Shown here: in pieces, positions 34,542-44,242 of the stretch | Layout of the letters: every line of letters begins with the position of its first letter | Numbering within the stretch: position 1 is the first letter of the stretch | Assembly (NCBI RefSeq): GCF_000372745.1 | Contig: NZ_KB889686.1 | Span: 195 to 64,194 of the forward strand | Length of the DNA: 64,000 bases | Reading direction: 5' to 3' | Source of the DNA: Embleya scabrispora DSM 41855 | Lineage (GTDB): Bacteria > Actinomycetota > Actinomycetes > Streptomycetales > Streptomycetaceae | Made by a program: the position numbers and the translations under genes | Notes under the pieces: model-generated | The model's database searches: none | Told to the model about the DNA's origin: nothing | Seen by the model: only the letters and a program-made list of their open reading frames with translations

Positions 34542-36781
34542 ATGGAGCCTTTGGGCGGCGGGGATCCGCGGCGGATAGGCCGGTTCCGGTTGTTGAAGCG
34601 GCTGGGATCCGGAGGGATGGGCCGTATCTCGGCCGCGACCCGAACGGGGCGGCCGTGGCGGTCAAGGTGGTGCGCGCGGAACTGCTGGAGGACGGCGGGG
34701 CCGAGTTCCGGCGCAGGTTCGCGCGGGAGGTGAAGTCGGCGCGTGCCGTGGACGCGGCGTTCACCGCCCGTATGGTGGATGCGGACCCGGACGCCGAAAT
34801 ACCCTGGCTTGCCATGGAGTTCGTCGCGGGCATCGCGTTCGGTGACGCGCTGACCAGGTTCGGGCCGCTGCCCGAGGCATCGCTGTCGGACCTGGCGAGC
34901 GGGTTGTTCACGGCACTGAACGGGATCCACGCCGCGGGGTTGGTGCACCGGGACGTCAAGCCGTCCAACGTCATGCTCGCCGCGGACGGGCCGGTGGTGA
35001 TCGACTTCGGGATCGCGCGATCGGCCGGCATGACGGGCCTGACCCGCACCGCGCAGACGGTGGGGACCCTGGGCTTCATGTCGCCGGAGCAGTTCGAACG
35101 CTCCGACGTCGGACCGGAGAGCGACGTGTTCTCGGCCGGTGTGGTCCTGGCCTACGCGGCCACCGGGCGCCCACCCTTCGCCGGCGACACCCTGCCGGTG
35201 CTGTTCGCCAACCTGACCATGCGCGAACCCGACCTCGACGGCCTGCCCACGGGACTCGTGCCCGTGGTCCGGGCCGCGCTCGCCAAGGACCCCGCCCACC
35301 GCCCCACCGCCGGACAGGCCCGCGCGCTGCTCCCGGCCCCACCCACCCGGGTCGGCGCGGACCCCGGATGGCTGCCCCCGGCGCTGACCCGGGCCGTGCT
35401 CCAGGTCGCCACCACCGCGCTCGCCGCGGTCGACCCCGCGCCGCCGCCGCAGGAGATCTCGACGACCGCCCAGTCGGTGTTGGCGTCGCCGGTGGACGGC
35501 AAGGTGGCCTCGGAGCCGGCCGACGCTCCGACACGGACCGACCCCCTCCCGCCCCGACGCCCGGATGGCGTCCCCCGCGACGGCGACCACGGCGGCGCTC
35601 GCATCGACCGGCGACCCGATCGGGTCCTCGATCCGGGCGAGGAGCCCGCCGGGAAGCCACCGACCGCCGACGCGGCCGGCGCGGGCCGTGGGCGTGCCGT
35701 GCGCCTGTCGATCATCGGCTCGGTGGTCGGCCTCGCGGTACTCGGCGGCACCATCGCCTGGAAGATGTCGTCGTCACCACAGGACCGGGCCGGCGGCCCC
35801 AGCGTGTCCCAAGGCAGCACCGGCGCCGGCCGCGCATCGACACCCCGGCAGACTGCTCCCACGCCCCCACCCGGCCTGATCGCCGTCCTGGCCGTCCAGA
35901 GCGCGGGCCCGCAGGGCATGCCCAACGCGGTCACGAGTGTCGCGTTCAGTCCGGACGGCTACACCCTCGCCACGGGCGGCACCGACGGCACCATCAGGCT
36001 GTGGAGCACGCGATCCCACCAGCAAAAAGGCCCGCCCCTCGAAGGAAACGGCGGCACGATCGCGACCATGAGGTTCAGCTCCGACGGCCTCCTGGCCAGT
36101 TTTGGCGGCGACAACACCGTCAGGCTGTGGCGCGACAACAAGCAGATAGGCGAGCCCCTCGACAGCAAGTTCCGGGTCGGCGTCCCGAGCCTGGTGTTCA
36201 GCCCGGACGGTCGCTTCCTGTTCACGAGCGCCGAGAAGGGATCGACACGACAGTGGCTTGTGTCCACGCACCAGCAAATGGGCCCCGATATTCCCACCTA
36301 CGACGTCCGCGACTTGGCGTTCAGCGACAAGAGCACCTTTGCCACCGCAGGTTCCAGGAAGGGCGACCCCGTACGGCTATGGGACCTGACAACGAAGGCC
36401 CCGATCGGTGAATTCCCCGCCGACGGCGGCATCTACGCCGTGGCCTTCAGCCCCGACGGACACATCCTGGCCACCGGAAACAGCCCGACCGGCACCACGC
36501 GGCTGTGGGATGTGCAAAACCGCCGACAGATCGGCGAACTCCCCGACGGCAACATCTCCACCGTGGCCTTCAGCCCCGACAAACGCACCGTGGCCACGGC
36601 GAGCGACAGCACCTTGGGCGGCCGCGTACGCCTGTGGGACCTGGCGACACTGCAGCAGGTCGGGGAGTTCCCCCGCGACGACGTCCGCGCCATGGCGTTC
36701 AGCCCCGACGGCCGCAGCCTGGCCACCGCAAGCGACACCGACGGCACCGTAACCCTGTGGGAAGTCCCCGCCCGCCCATGA
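34542..36781 (+). pseudogene. Ser/Thr protein kinase-WD40 gene with frameshift in the glycine loop
   Basis: The ATG at 34542 starts MEPLGGGDPRRIGRFRLLKR and then the glycine loop LGSGGMGR. At about 34624 the frame is lost; the kinase continues in another frame with YLGRDPNGAAVAVKVVRAEL. This fits a 4-base deletion. The rest is intact: HRDVKPSN, DFGIARSAGM, SPEQ, then a Pro-rich linker, one transmembrane helix (IIGSVVGLAVLGGTIAW) and seven WD40 blades ending VTLWEVPARP. A signalling kinase with an extracellular propeller is predicted. The frameshift could be a sequencing error. If real, the kinase lacks its nucleotide loop and is probably dead. Confidence 0.72.
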
Positions 36782-37063
36782 CCGGTGGAACGAGCCCGGG
36801 CGACGAAGAACGCGCCGGGCCGGCGCCCGCTCCCTCGCGACCCGGTCCACACGGCCGGCCGTTCCGCCGCGACCGGAGGTGCTCGCCGATCGTGAGGCGT
36901 GACCCGGGCGGCTGCGCGAGCCGGAACCGGCGGAGCGCGTCGACCCGCGCGACACTCACGCGCACGCCCCGGCTCGACGCCCGCCCCGCCCCGACTCGGC
37001 CCGGCCGGCGTGCCTTTCCCGTGCCGACGAAGGCGCTCGCGTCGATCGGGGGCTCGATGGGTT

Positions 37064-37101
37064 CGATTCGGGCGAGGGTTACCCAACCCCCGCCCGAATC
37101 G
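37064..37101. terminator. bidirectional stem-loop between kinase and sigma genes
   Basis: A 17-bp stem (left arm CGATTCGGGCGAGGGTT, one mismatch) with loop ACCC lies between the stop codons of the plus-strand kinase gene and the minus-strand sigma factor gene. It can serve both directions. Confidence 0.7.
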
Positions 37102-37108
37102 GGTGGGT

Positions 37109-37702
37109 TCAGCCGCGGCAGTGGGTGGTGGCCGGGGAGTGTGTCGGTGCTTCGTAGGCGCCGGCCTCCGCGTCGCGTAGCAGGGTGATCAGGTCGCTTC
37201 GGGCCCTGGCCACGCGGGATCGAACGGTACCGATCGGGCAACCCGCGATGGTCGCGGCCTCGGCGTAGCCGAAATCCAGCACCTGGGTCAGCACGAACGC
37301 CTCCCGGCGGGCCGGGTGCAGCGCGCCGAACAGGTCGTCCAGGGCGAGTCCCTCCTCGAAACCGGGACGGGAGGTGTCCTGGCGACGCTCGGCGACTTCG
37401 ACCCAGTCCTCGACCGCGGCGGTCCGCGGCCGGGCAGCCGCCGCACGATAGCGGTCGACCACCGTGCGCCGAGCGATGGACAGCAGCCAGGTGCGGACCG
37501 AGGACGCCCCGGTGAATCGGGGAAGGGCCGTCCAGGCGCGCAGATACGTCTCCTGGGTGAGGTCGTCCGCGCTCTGTACGTCGGTCAGATACGCCACGAA
37601 GCGCCACACGTCGCGGTGTGTACCCCGGACGAAGTCGTCCACGGCGTCCGCGTCGCCGGCAGCGCCCGCCAGGGCCCGTGCGGTCAGGTCGAGGTCATGC
37701 AC
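37109..37702 (-). CDS. sigC: SigC-like ECF RNA polymerase sigma factor
   Basis: About 197 residues. Region 2 reads [20 protein letters not shown] then TYLRAW, and region 4 reads [20 protein letters not shown] then RARSDL. The wording closely matches M. tuberculosis SigC ([20 protein letters not shown] and [14 protein letters not shown]), as I recall it. No anti-sigma gene with a zinc motif is adjacent, as is also true for SigC. SigC in mycobacteria is linked to copper supply, and copper genes follow here at 40 kb. The start is probably the GTG at 37702; it is six codons downstream of an alternative. Confidence 0.85.
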   Translation of the reverse strand: [197 protein letters not shown]

Positions 37703-38534
37703 CGGGCACCCCCACACCCGGGAGGGAGTACGTCGACCGGTTCGTGGTCGAGGATCGCCGGGCCCGGTGCGCGGCTGCGGGTCGGTCGAGCGGAGCGTGG
37801 GCTCTCACGGCCCGATCCGTGGGCGGTGTGTGGTCGTCCCACGCCGCCGGCCCCACGCGCGCGGCATGCGCGGGGTACGCACGATGCGTGCGGTGTCGAT
37901 CGCCTGCCGGTGGCTGGTCGGCCCGGCGTGCCGGGTGGTCGGAAGGATGCAAGGAAGTCACGTTTCACGTCCTCGTCATGCGAGCGGCGATCGATCGGCC
38001 CCGAGGCGGATCGATGCCGAGCTGGTGGGCGGGACGCCCGCCGGAGCCGAGTGCGGCGTGAGCCGCGGGCTCGGTCTCGACGGCGGTGCGCGAATCACCC
38101 GACGGCGCCCGGGCACGCGACCGGTCCGCTCGGCGCGCGGTGTCGGCTTCGGACACGGCGACGGGCGAGTCGGCGCGATGGGCGCTCCTCGGGTGGCGGG
38201 TACGCCCGGGTCCACCGACGGCGCCGCGGCCGAGTTCCGGGTCGGCGTCGCGGCCCGCGGGGTGTTCGGTCGCGGCTGCTCACCGCGAACGTGGGCCGGT
38301 GCACCGGCACACGATCACGGGCGCGGTACTCGCTCTCGTGGGCGCGGAAAGCCGACGCGGACCGGGCACCCGTTGGGGCGCGGCCCTGCGCCGTGCGGCG
38401 GCCACGAATCGACTACGCGCGCCTGGGCACTCGCGAACACGCACCCGTCGGCAGGGCGCCGGACACGCTCACCACACCGAAGGCGGGGCGAACGCGACCG
38501 GATCGTGCGAATACACGCGGGTCGGGTGGACAGC
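37703..38534. other. long intergenic region between sigma factor and membrane protein
   Basis: About 830 bases. Several frames are open on both strands, but the translations are Arg-, Gly- and Pro-rich without motifs, so I annotate no gene. It should contain the sigma factor promoter near 37720-37760. The rest is unexplained; a small RNA or a degraded gene cannot be excluded. Confidence 0.4.
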
Positions 38535-39314
38535 TCAGGCGAAGAGCGCGGCGGGCGGCCCGCGACCCGGCAGCGGTCGGCAGACCCATTTCGGGATGGC
38601 CCGTTCGCCGCGATCGCGCGCGCGGGGCATCCCCGGCAGCCGGGTGGCGACCGGCGCCGTCCAGGCGCCCACCAGGGCGAGCACCACGGTGCCCGCCATC
38701 GTGGCGAGCAGGCGCAGCAGTCGGAAGACGGCCTTCTCACCGTGCCGCAGCCACACGCCGCAGCCGAGCGCGGCGAGCACGTGCGCGGCGAACATGCCGC
38801 CCGCGCCGTTGCCCATGACCGCCATCAAGGCGCCGTCGTGGTTCATCCCACCGGCGGCGACCGTGTGGTGGCCTCCGGACGGTGCTCGACCGAAGCCGGC
38901 CGCCTCCGGTGATTGCCCGGCCAGGTTCGGGTCCAGGCGCATCCGGATCAGGAGTTCGGCGACCGACCGGGTCGGCGCATCGCCGGGTCGGTCGTCGTTG
39001 CACAGCAGGATCTGAAGCCACTGGTCGCGGAAGCGGGCCGCGCCGGTCGGTTCGGGAACCGGTTGGCGGGCCAGCGTGAACAACGTGTGCAGGCCGGCCT
39101 GGGCGGCCAGTACCGCACCGGTGATCACTCCGAGGCCGCGCTCGCGATCGGCCACGGCCCAGGCGAGGATGCCGATCCCGACGCCGGCGCCGACGGGTGC
39201 GGCCCAGTGGACCGGCGCGTCGGACATCAAGGTGTGTCCGAACAACGCGAGCAGCACGCAGATCACCGCGAACATCGCGGCGCGAACGGCTCGGAGCACG
39301 GACCGGGCAGGCAT
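38535..39314 (-). CDS. Met/His-rich integral membrane protein near copper genes
   Basis: A 259-residue protein with four to six membrane helices (MFAVICVLLALFGHTLMSDA, VGAGVGIGILAWAVA, ITGAVLAAQAGLHTLF, and near the end AAHVLAALGCGVWL and LLATMAGTVVLALVGAW). Before the fourth helix is a soluble loop rich in His, Met and Gly (SGGHHTVAAGGMNHDGALMA), a composition typical of Cu-handling loops. It is not a family I can name, although similar proteins sit beside SigC and copper genes in actinobacteria. A copper uptake or sensing role is inference. Confidence 0.75.
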   Translation of the reverse strand: MPARSVLRAVRAAMFAVICVLLALFGHTLMSDAPVHWAAPVGAGVGIGILAWAVADRERGLGVITGAVLAAQAGLHTLFTLARQPVPEPTGAARFRDQWLQILLCNDDRPGDAPTRSVAELLIRMRLDPNLAGQSPEAAGFGRAPSGGHHTVAAGGMNHDGALMAVMGNGAGGMFAAHVLAALGCGVWLRHGEKAVFRLLRLLATMAGTVVLALVGAWTAPVATRLPGMPRARDRGERAIPKWVCRPLPGRGPPAALFA

Positions 39315-39681
39315 GGTGACGTCATGTTCCCATCCGCGGGCTCCACCGGAACCCTCGGGTGCCCGGCCGGTTCCCGAACTTCTCCCGAATCCTTCCCGAA
39401 CCGGTCCCGAACGCGCCTTCGGGGCAGGCCCGTTCCGGGCCTGATTCCGGGTAATCCTTGTAAAACCTGCTCTTCCTTCGTAATTCGTGCTCTTCCTGGG
39501 CGAATACGGTCCTCTTTCGGCGCCGTTCGGGAATCCCGGTCGGCGGGGGAACCGGAGATCATCGCCGACCGACTACCCGAATGCCCCGCCCGACGCTCGA
39601 CGCCCGCCTTCGACGCCCACCCGTGCACACTCCCGTGCAGCCCTTGTCCCGTCCCGCCGTTCGATCCCTGGAGCCCGATTC

Positions 39682-40098
39682 ATGCCCGTGTTCGCCGGCG
39701 GACCCGATGCCCGGAACCGCCCCTGGCCCCTGTCGTTGCGTACCGGTACCGCGCGTCCCGCCGTGAACGCGGCCTCGGGATCGGCCCGGCCGACCTCGGC
39801 TGCCCGGACGGTGCTCGCCTTCCTCGGCCTGCTCCTGCTGTTGTTCGCCGTCGCGTTCGCGGTCGGCCGCCAAGCCGGGCCGGTGGCCCCCGATCTGCGC
39901 AAGCCCGGCCCGCCGCGAGCCCCGGTGCCGATGGGCGAGGAGGGCGGCGGCGGACACGGCCGGATGGGACTCGGCACACCCGCGGGCGCGGCGCCCGCTC
40001 TCGCGCTCGGCGCACCCGCCGGCCCGACACTCACCCTCGCGTTCGGCGCGCTCGCCGGTCCCGCGCCCGCCCTCCCGCTCGACGGAGGTGCGCTGTGA
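39682..40098 (+). CDS. single-span membrane protein preceding copper ATPase
   Basis: A 138-residue frame from ATG 39682. After a polar N-terminus there is one strong transmembrane helix (TVLAFLGLLLLLFAVAFAVG). The extracytoplasmic tail holds a GEEGGGGHGRMGLG stretch and Ala/Pro-rich repeats. Its stop codon overlaps the GTG of the copper ATPase gene, so the two are translationally coupled. It has no known domain. Small membrane proteins in this position may help insert or regulate the pump, but that is conjecture. Confidence 0.7.
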   Translation: MPVFAGGPDARNRPWPLSLRTGTARPAVNAASGSARPTSAARTVLAFLGLLLLLFAVAFAVGRQAGPVAPDLRKPGPPRAPVPMGEEGGGGHGRMGLGTPAGAAPALALGAPAGPTLTLAFGALAGPAPALPLDGGAL

Positions 40099-42446
40099 CC
40101 ACCTCGGCGGCCCTGCTCACCACCGACGTCACCGTGTCCGGGATGACCTGCGGGGCCTGCGTGAACCGGGTCGAACGGCGGCTGTCCCGACTGGACGGGG
40201 TCAGCGCGACGGTCAATCTGGCCACCGGTCGAGCGCGGGTGGTGCATCCCGCGTCGGTGCCCGTGGTGGACCTGCTGGCGGCGATCACCGAAGCGGGCTA
40301 CTCGGCCACCCTGACGACGGCCACACCCACCGCGCCCCGACCGGCCGGCGCCGAGGAGTCGGATCACGGCCGGCGGGACCTGTTGCTGACCGCCGCGCTC
40401 GCGATCCCGGTCCTGGTGTTGTCCATGGTGCCCGCGTGGCAGTTCACCAACTGGCAGTGGTTGTGCCTGACGTTGGCCGCGCCGGTGGCGACCTGGGGGG
40501 CGTGGCCCTTCCACCGGCGGGCTCTGCACGGGCTGCGCTATGCGGGCGCGACCATGGACACCCTGGTCAGCCTGGGTGTGCTTGCCGCGTTCGGGTGGTC
40601 CCTGTGGGCGCTGTTCGGGGGCGGCGCGGGCGAACCGGGGATGCGGATGGCGTTCGCCCTGCTCCCGTACGCGACCGACACGCAGGCCCACTCCTACCTC
40701 GAAGTGGCGGTGGCCGTACCCCTGTTCGTCCTGTTCGGCCGCCAGCTGGAGGAACGGGCCCGCCGGAGCACCGGATCGGCGGTGCGGGAATTGGCCGCGC
40801 TGGTCCCGGACGAGGCCGCCGTGCTGCACCCGGGCCGGGGCGGCCGGGAGGTCGAGGTGACCGTGCCGACCGCGTCCTTGACGGTCGGTCAGGTATTCGT
40901 GGTGCGGCCGGGCGATCGGGTGCCGGCGGACGGGGTCGTGGTCGAGGGCCGCTCCGCGTTGGACGTGTCCCATCTGACCGGAGAGAGCCGGCCGATGGAG
41001 GTGGGCCCGGCGGACCCGGTGCCCGGCGGGAGCGTCAACGAGGGCGGCCGGTTCACCGCGCGCGCCACGGCGGTCGGCGCGGACACCCGGCTCGCCCGGA
41101 TCACCGCCGCGGTCGAGGAGGCCCAGGCCGGCAAGACCGGTGCGCAGCGCCTCGCCGATCGCATCGCGGGCGTGTTCGTGCCGTCCGTGTTGGCAACGGC
41201 GGTGACCGTGCTGGGCTTTTGGCTCGGCGCGGGCGGCGATCCGCAGGCCGCGGCCGGGGCGACGATGGCCGTGCTGGTGGTCGCCTGCCCGTGTGCGCTG
41301 GGCCTGGCCACGCCCACGGCGATCCTGGCCGCGACCGGTCGCGGTGCCCGAATGGGCGTGCTGATCCGCGAACCCGCGGCTCTGGAACGGCTGCGCCGGG
41401 TGGGCACCGTCGTGGTGGACAAGACCGGCACGCTGACCACGGGCGGCATGAGCCTGCTGCGCCACGAGCCGGCCCCGGGGGTGGATCCGGGCGAACTGCT
41501 GTCCCTGGTCGGCGCGGTCGAGGCCGCGTCCGGGCATCCGATCGGTCGAGCCGTGGCCCGGGCCGCGACCGAGCGGTTCGGCTCGTTGCCGCCGGTGGCC
41601 GACTTCACGGCCGAACCGGGCACCGGCGTACGCGGCCTGGTGGACGGGTCGCGGGTGGCGGTGCTGCGGCCGGGCGCCGAGGACGTGACGTCGTTGCCGG
41701 CGAACCTGCGGGCGGCGCTGTCCGAGGCGGACGCGGCCGGGGACACCGCCGTGCTCGCCACGGTGAACGGCACGCCGGCGGGGGTGTTGGTGTTGGGCGA
41801 CTCGGTGCGTCCGGAGGCGGCCGGCGCGATCCGGGCGCTGGACCGGCTGGGCATCACGGTGGTCCTGGCCACCGGAGACCGTCCGGGGCCGGCGCGCGCG
41901 ATCGCCGACGCGGTGGGCATCGACGAGGTGCTGAGCGAGTTGGATCCGCACGACAAGGCCGAACTGGTCCGCGGGCTGCGCCAGGACCAGCCGGGCCGGG
42001 CGATCGCGGTGGTCGGCGACGGGATCAACGACACCATCGCGCTGGGCGAGGCGGATCTGGGCATCGGGATGGGTGGCGGTACGGCCGCGGCGATCGGCGC
42101 CGCGGACGTCACGCTGGTCGGCGACGACCTGACCGCACTCGCCGACGCGATCCGGCTCTCCCGGCGCACGACCGGCACCATCCGGGCCAATCTCGGCTGG
42201 GCGTTCGGCTACAACGTGGTGCTGATCCCGGTCGCGGTGACCGGCCTGCTCAATCCGATGCTGGCCGCCGCGGCGATGTCGGTCAGCTCGCTGGCGGTGG
42301 TGGGCAACAGCCTGCGGCTGACCCGATTCCGCACCGACCGCCGTCCCGAGCACCACGCCGACCACCGCACCAAGCGCAGCGCCGACCGCGGTACCGATCC
42401 CCGCACCGACCGCCGCTCCGACGACGCGAACCAGGACCAGACGTGA
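40095..42446 (+). CDS. copA: Cu(I)-translocating P1B-1-type ATPase
   Basis: 783 residues from the GTG at 40095. The N-terminal HMA metal-binding domain has GMTCGAC (Cys19, Cys22). Then come the TGES phosphatase motif, the membrane metal site CPC (Cys398, Cys400), DKTGT (phosphorylated Asp442), GHP, and GDGIND (about 641). YN in FGYNVVLIPVA and MSVSS in the last helix are P1B-1 signatures for Cu(I). It exports Cu(I) from the cytosol. It overlaps the upstream small membrane gene and the downstream PCu(A)C-like gene by four bases each, a tight three-gene operon. Confidence 0.95.
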   Translation: MTTSAALLTTDVTVSGMTCGACVNRVERRLSRLDGVSATVNLATGRARVVHPASVPVVDLLAAITEAGYSATLTTATPTAPRPAGAEESDHGRRDLLLTAALAIPVLVLSMVPAWQFTNWQWLCLTLAAPVATWGAWPFHRRALHGLRYAGATMDTLVSLGVLAAFGWSLWALFGGGAGEPGMRMAFALLPYATDTQAHSYLEVAVAVPLFVLFGRQLEERARRSTGSAVRELAALVPDEAAVLHPGRGGREVEVTVPTASLTVGQVFVVRPGDRVPADGVVVEGRSALDVSHLTGESRPMEVGPADPVPGGSVNEGGRFTARATAVGADTRLARITAAVEEAQAGKTGAQRLADRIAGVFVPSVLATAVTVLGFWLGAGGDPQAAAGATMAVLVVACPCALGLATPTAILAATGRGARMGVLIREPAALERLRRVGTVVVDKTGTLTTGGMSLLRHEPAPGVDPGELLSLVGAVEAASGHPIGRAVARAATERFGSLPPVADFTAEPGTGVRGLVDGSRVAVLRPGAEDVTSLPANLRAALSEADAAGDTAVLATVNGTPAGVLVLGDSVRPEAAGAIRALDRLGITVVLATGDRPGPARAIADAVGIDEVLSELDPHDKAELVRGLRQDQPGRAIAVVGDGINDTIALGEADLGIGMGGGTAAAIGAADVTLVGDDLTALADAIRLSRRTTGTIRANLGWAFGYNVVLIPVAVTGLLNPMLAAAAMSVSSLAVVGNSLRLTRFRTDRRPEHHADHRTKRSADRGTDPRTDRRSDDANQDQT

Positions 42447-42934
42447 AGCCCCTCGCCCTGCTCAAGACGGTCGCCGGCCCCCTGGTGGCGGCCACCCTCG
42501 CACTGACCCTGCTCACCGCCTGGACGGCCGGTGGCCAAGCCGGCAGCGCCCCGAAGCTCTCGATCAGCGACGGCCGCGTACACCTGGCCACCAACGCCGA
42601 CGCGACCTCCGCCTACTTCACCATCCGCAACTCCGGCGCATCCGACGACGAACTCGTCTCGGTCAGCACACCCATCACCACCGACGTGGGCTTCAGCTTC
42701 CACACGTACAGCGGCTACGCCGGTCGGATGTGGATGACCGAGTCCCTGCCGATCCCGGCCAACGGTCTCCTGGGCATGACCGCCAGCGGCGCCAACATCA
42801 TGCTCGGCACACCCCCGAAGCTCACCCCGGGCCAGATCGTCGCGTTCACCCTCCGCTTCCGGCACAGCCCACCGATCCACACCACGGCCGTCGTCGTCCG
42901 CCCCGGCACCTGGACCCCGGCCAGGACGACCTGA
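42443..42934 (+). CDS. PCu(A)C-like copper chaperone (DUF461)
   Basis: A 163-residue protein with an N-terminal membrane anchor or signal (LVAATLALTLLTAWTAGGQA) and a cupredoxin-like DUF461 domain. The copper-ligand region has His87, a Met cluster (MWMTE; Met97, Met99) and Met120 in GANIMLG. Where classical members have a second His (GYHIM or similar), this protein has Asn118. It should lie outside the membrane and deliver or receive Cu(I) for the exporter or for cytochrome oxidase. The altered ligand may reduce affinity. The GTG start overlaps the copA stop. Confidence 0.78.
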   Translation: MKPLALLKTVAGPLVAATLALTLLTAWTAGGQAGSAPKLSISDGRVHLATNADATSAYFTIRNSGASDDELVSVSTPITTDVGFSFHTYSGYAGRMWMTESLPIPANGLLGMTASGANIMLGTPPKLTPGQIVAFTLRFRHSPPIHTTAVVVRPGTWTPARTT

Positions 42935-43183
42935 CCGCCGGGGTCATCGCCGCCGCCGGCCCGGGCAGCACGCCGATTCCCCCTGTACCGCCCTGTACGC
43001 CCGCCGCGCCCGGACACCGTGCGGTGGCATCGCGCAGTCCGTGGTCACCGCAGAGCAGCCCCGCGGCGCGGACGACCGCCCCGGCGAAAGGTCGGGAGCC
43101 GACCGGGGACAATGGGAGATCATCCCGAGCGCGCGGCGGAGCGGCGGCTCGCGGCATCCCGATCCGGCAGGAGTCCCCACACC

Positions 43184-44044
43184 GTGTCCGACCAGCGCGA
43201 ACCCGCCGTACCCGGCCGGCAACCGGGCCTCGTCGACGAACGAGCCGACAGTCTGCGCGCCGACTGCGCGAACTGCTTCGCGCTGTGCTGCGTCGCGCCC
43301 GCCTTCGCCGCCTCGACGGACTTCGCCCTCGACAAGCCGGCCGGGCGCGCCTGCCCCAACCTGCGCTCGGACGACTTCGGCTGCGGCGTACACACGCGCC
43401 TGCGCGACATCGGCTTCTCGGGCTGCACGGTCTACGACTGCTTCGGCGCGGGACAAAAGGTCGCCCAGGTCACCTACGCGGGGCAGGACTGGCGCCGGGC
43501 GCCGCATACCGCGAAGCAGATGTTCCGGGTGTTCCCGATCATGCGTGACCTGCACGAACTGCTCCGGTATCTGCACGAGGCGCAGTCCTTGGCACCGGCG
43601 CACCCGATCCACGGCCGGCTGCGTGCCGCCTACGAGGACACCGAGCGGCTCACCCGGGGCGAGCCCGCCGAGCTGCTCCGGATCGACATCGGGGCACTGC
43701 GGCAACAGCTCAACCCGCTGCTGCTGCAAGCGAGCGAGCTGGTCCGGGCCGGTGTCGGAGGCAAGAGGAAGGACCGCCGAGGCGCGGACCTGATCGGCGC
43801 CCGACTCAAGGGGGCCGACCTGCGTGGCGCGAGCCTGCGCGGGGCGTACCTGATCGGCGCCGACCTGCGCGGTGCGGATCTGCGGCTGGCCGACGTGATC
43901 GGCGCCGACTTCCGTGACGCGGACCTGCGCGGCGCGGACCTGACCGACGCCCTCTACCTGATCCAGTCCCAACTCGACGCCGCCAAGGGCGACCCCCACA
44001 CCACCCTCCCCCCGACCCTCACCCGCCCCACCCACTGGACGTAA
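43184..44044 (+). CDS. Cys-rich pentapeptide-repeat protein
   Basis: 286 residues from a GTG at 43184, after AGGAG. The first 90 residues hold eight cysteines (28, 31, 35, 36, 57, 67, 81, 86) in patterns such as CANCFALCC, ACPNL, GCGVH and GCTVYDC. They resemble metal- or cluster-chelating YkgJ-like domains. A helical middle follows. From about residue 195 there are about seven pentapeptide repeats (ADLIGARLKGADLRGASLRG and similar). The combination suggests a metal-bound sensor or scaffold. The family is frequent in actinomycetes but uncharacterised to my knowledge. Confidence 0.78.
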   Translation: MSDQREPAVPGRQPGLVDERADSLRADCANCFALCCVAPAFAASTDFALDKPAGRACPNLRSDDFGCGVHTRLRDIGFSGCTVYDCFGAGQKVAQVTYAGQDWRRAPHTAKQMFRVFPIMRDLHELLRYLHEAQSLAPAHPIHGRLRAAYEDTERLTRGEPAELLRIDIGALRQQLNPLLLQASELVRAGVGGKRKDRRGADLIGARLKGADLRGASLRGAYLIGADLRGADLRLADVIGADFRDADLRGADLTDALYLIQSQLDAAKGDPHTTLPPTLTRPTHWT

Positions 44045-44242
44045 CCGTCGCGCACGCCCGTCCGGGGAGGCGATGCGGTCGAAAGTGTCTTCGGTCCGGT
44101 CGTGGGTCCGGTCGTCGTCGCTGTCGGTCATGGCGCCGACCCCGCCGGGCATTCCTGAAGAGTTCGTGAGAGCCGACTGAACCGGTCGTGATTCGTGATC
44201 GATTCGCGAATGCTCGCGGGTGCTCGCGGGTGCTCGCGCGGC

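Noticed and set aside
34610-34640. Programmed -1 frameshift in the kinase gene
   Set aside because: No slippery heptamer or downstream pseudoknot is visible; a deletion explains the shift better.
38913-40094. The copper ATPase frame extended far upstream
   Set aside because: The upstream part is not protein-like; the GTG at 40095 overlapping the small membrane gene gives the correct HMA-domain start.
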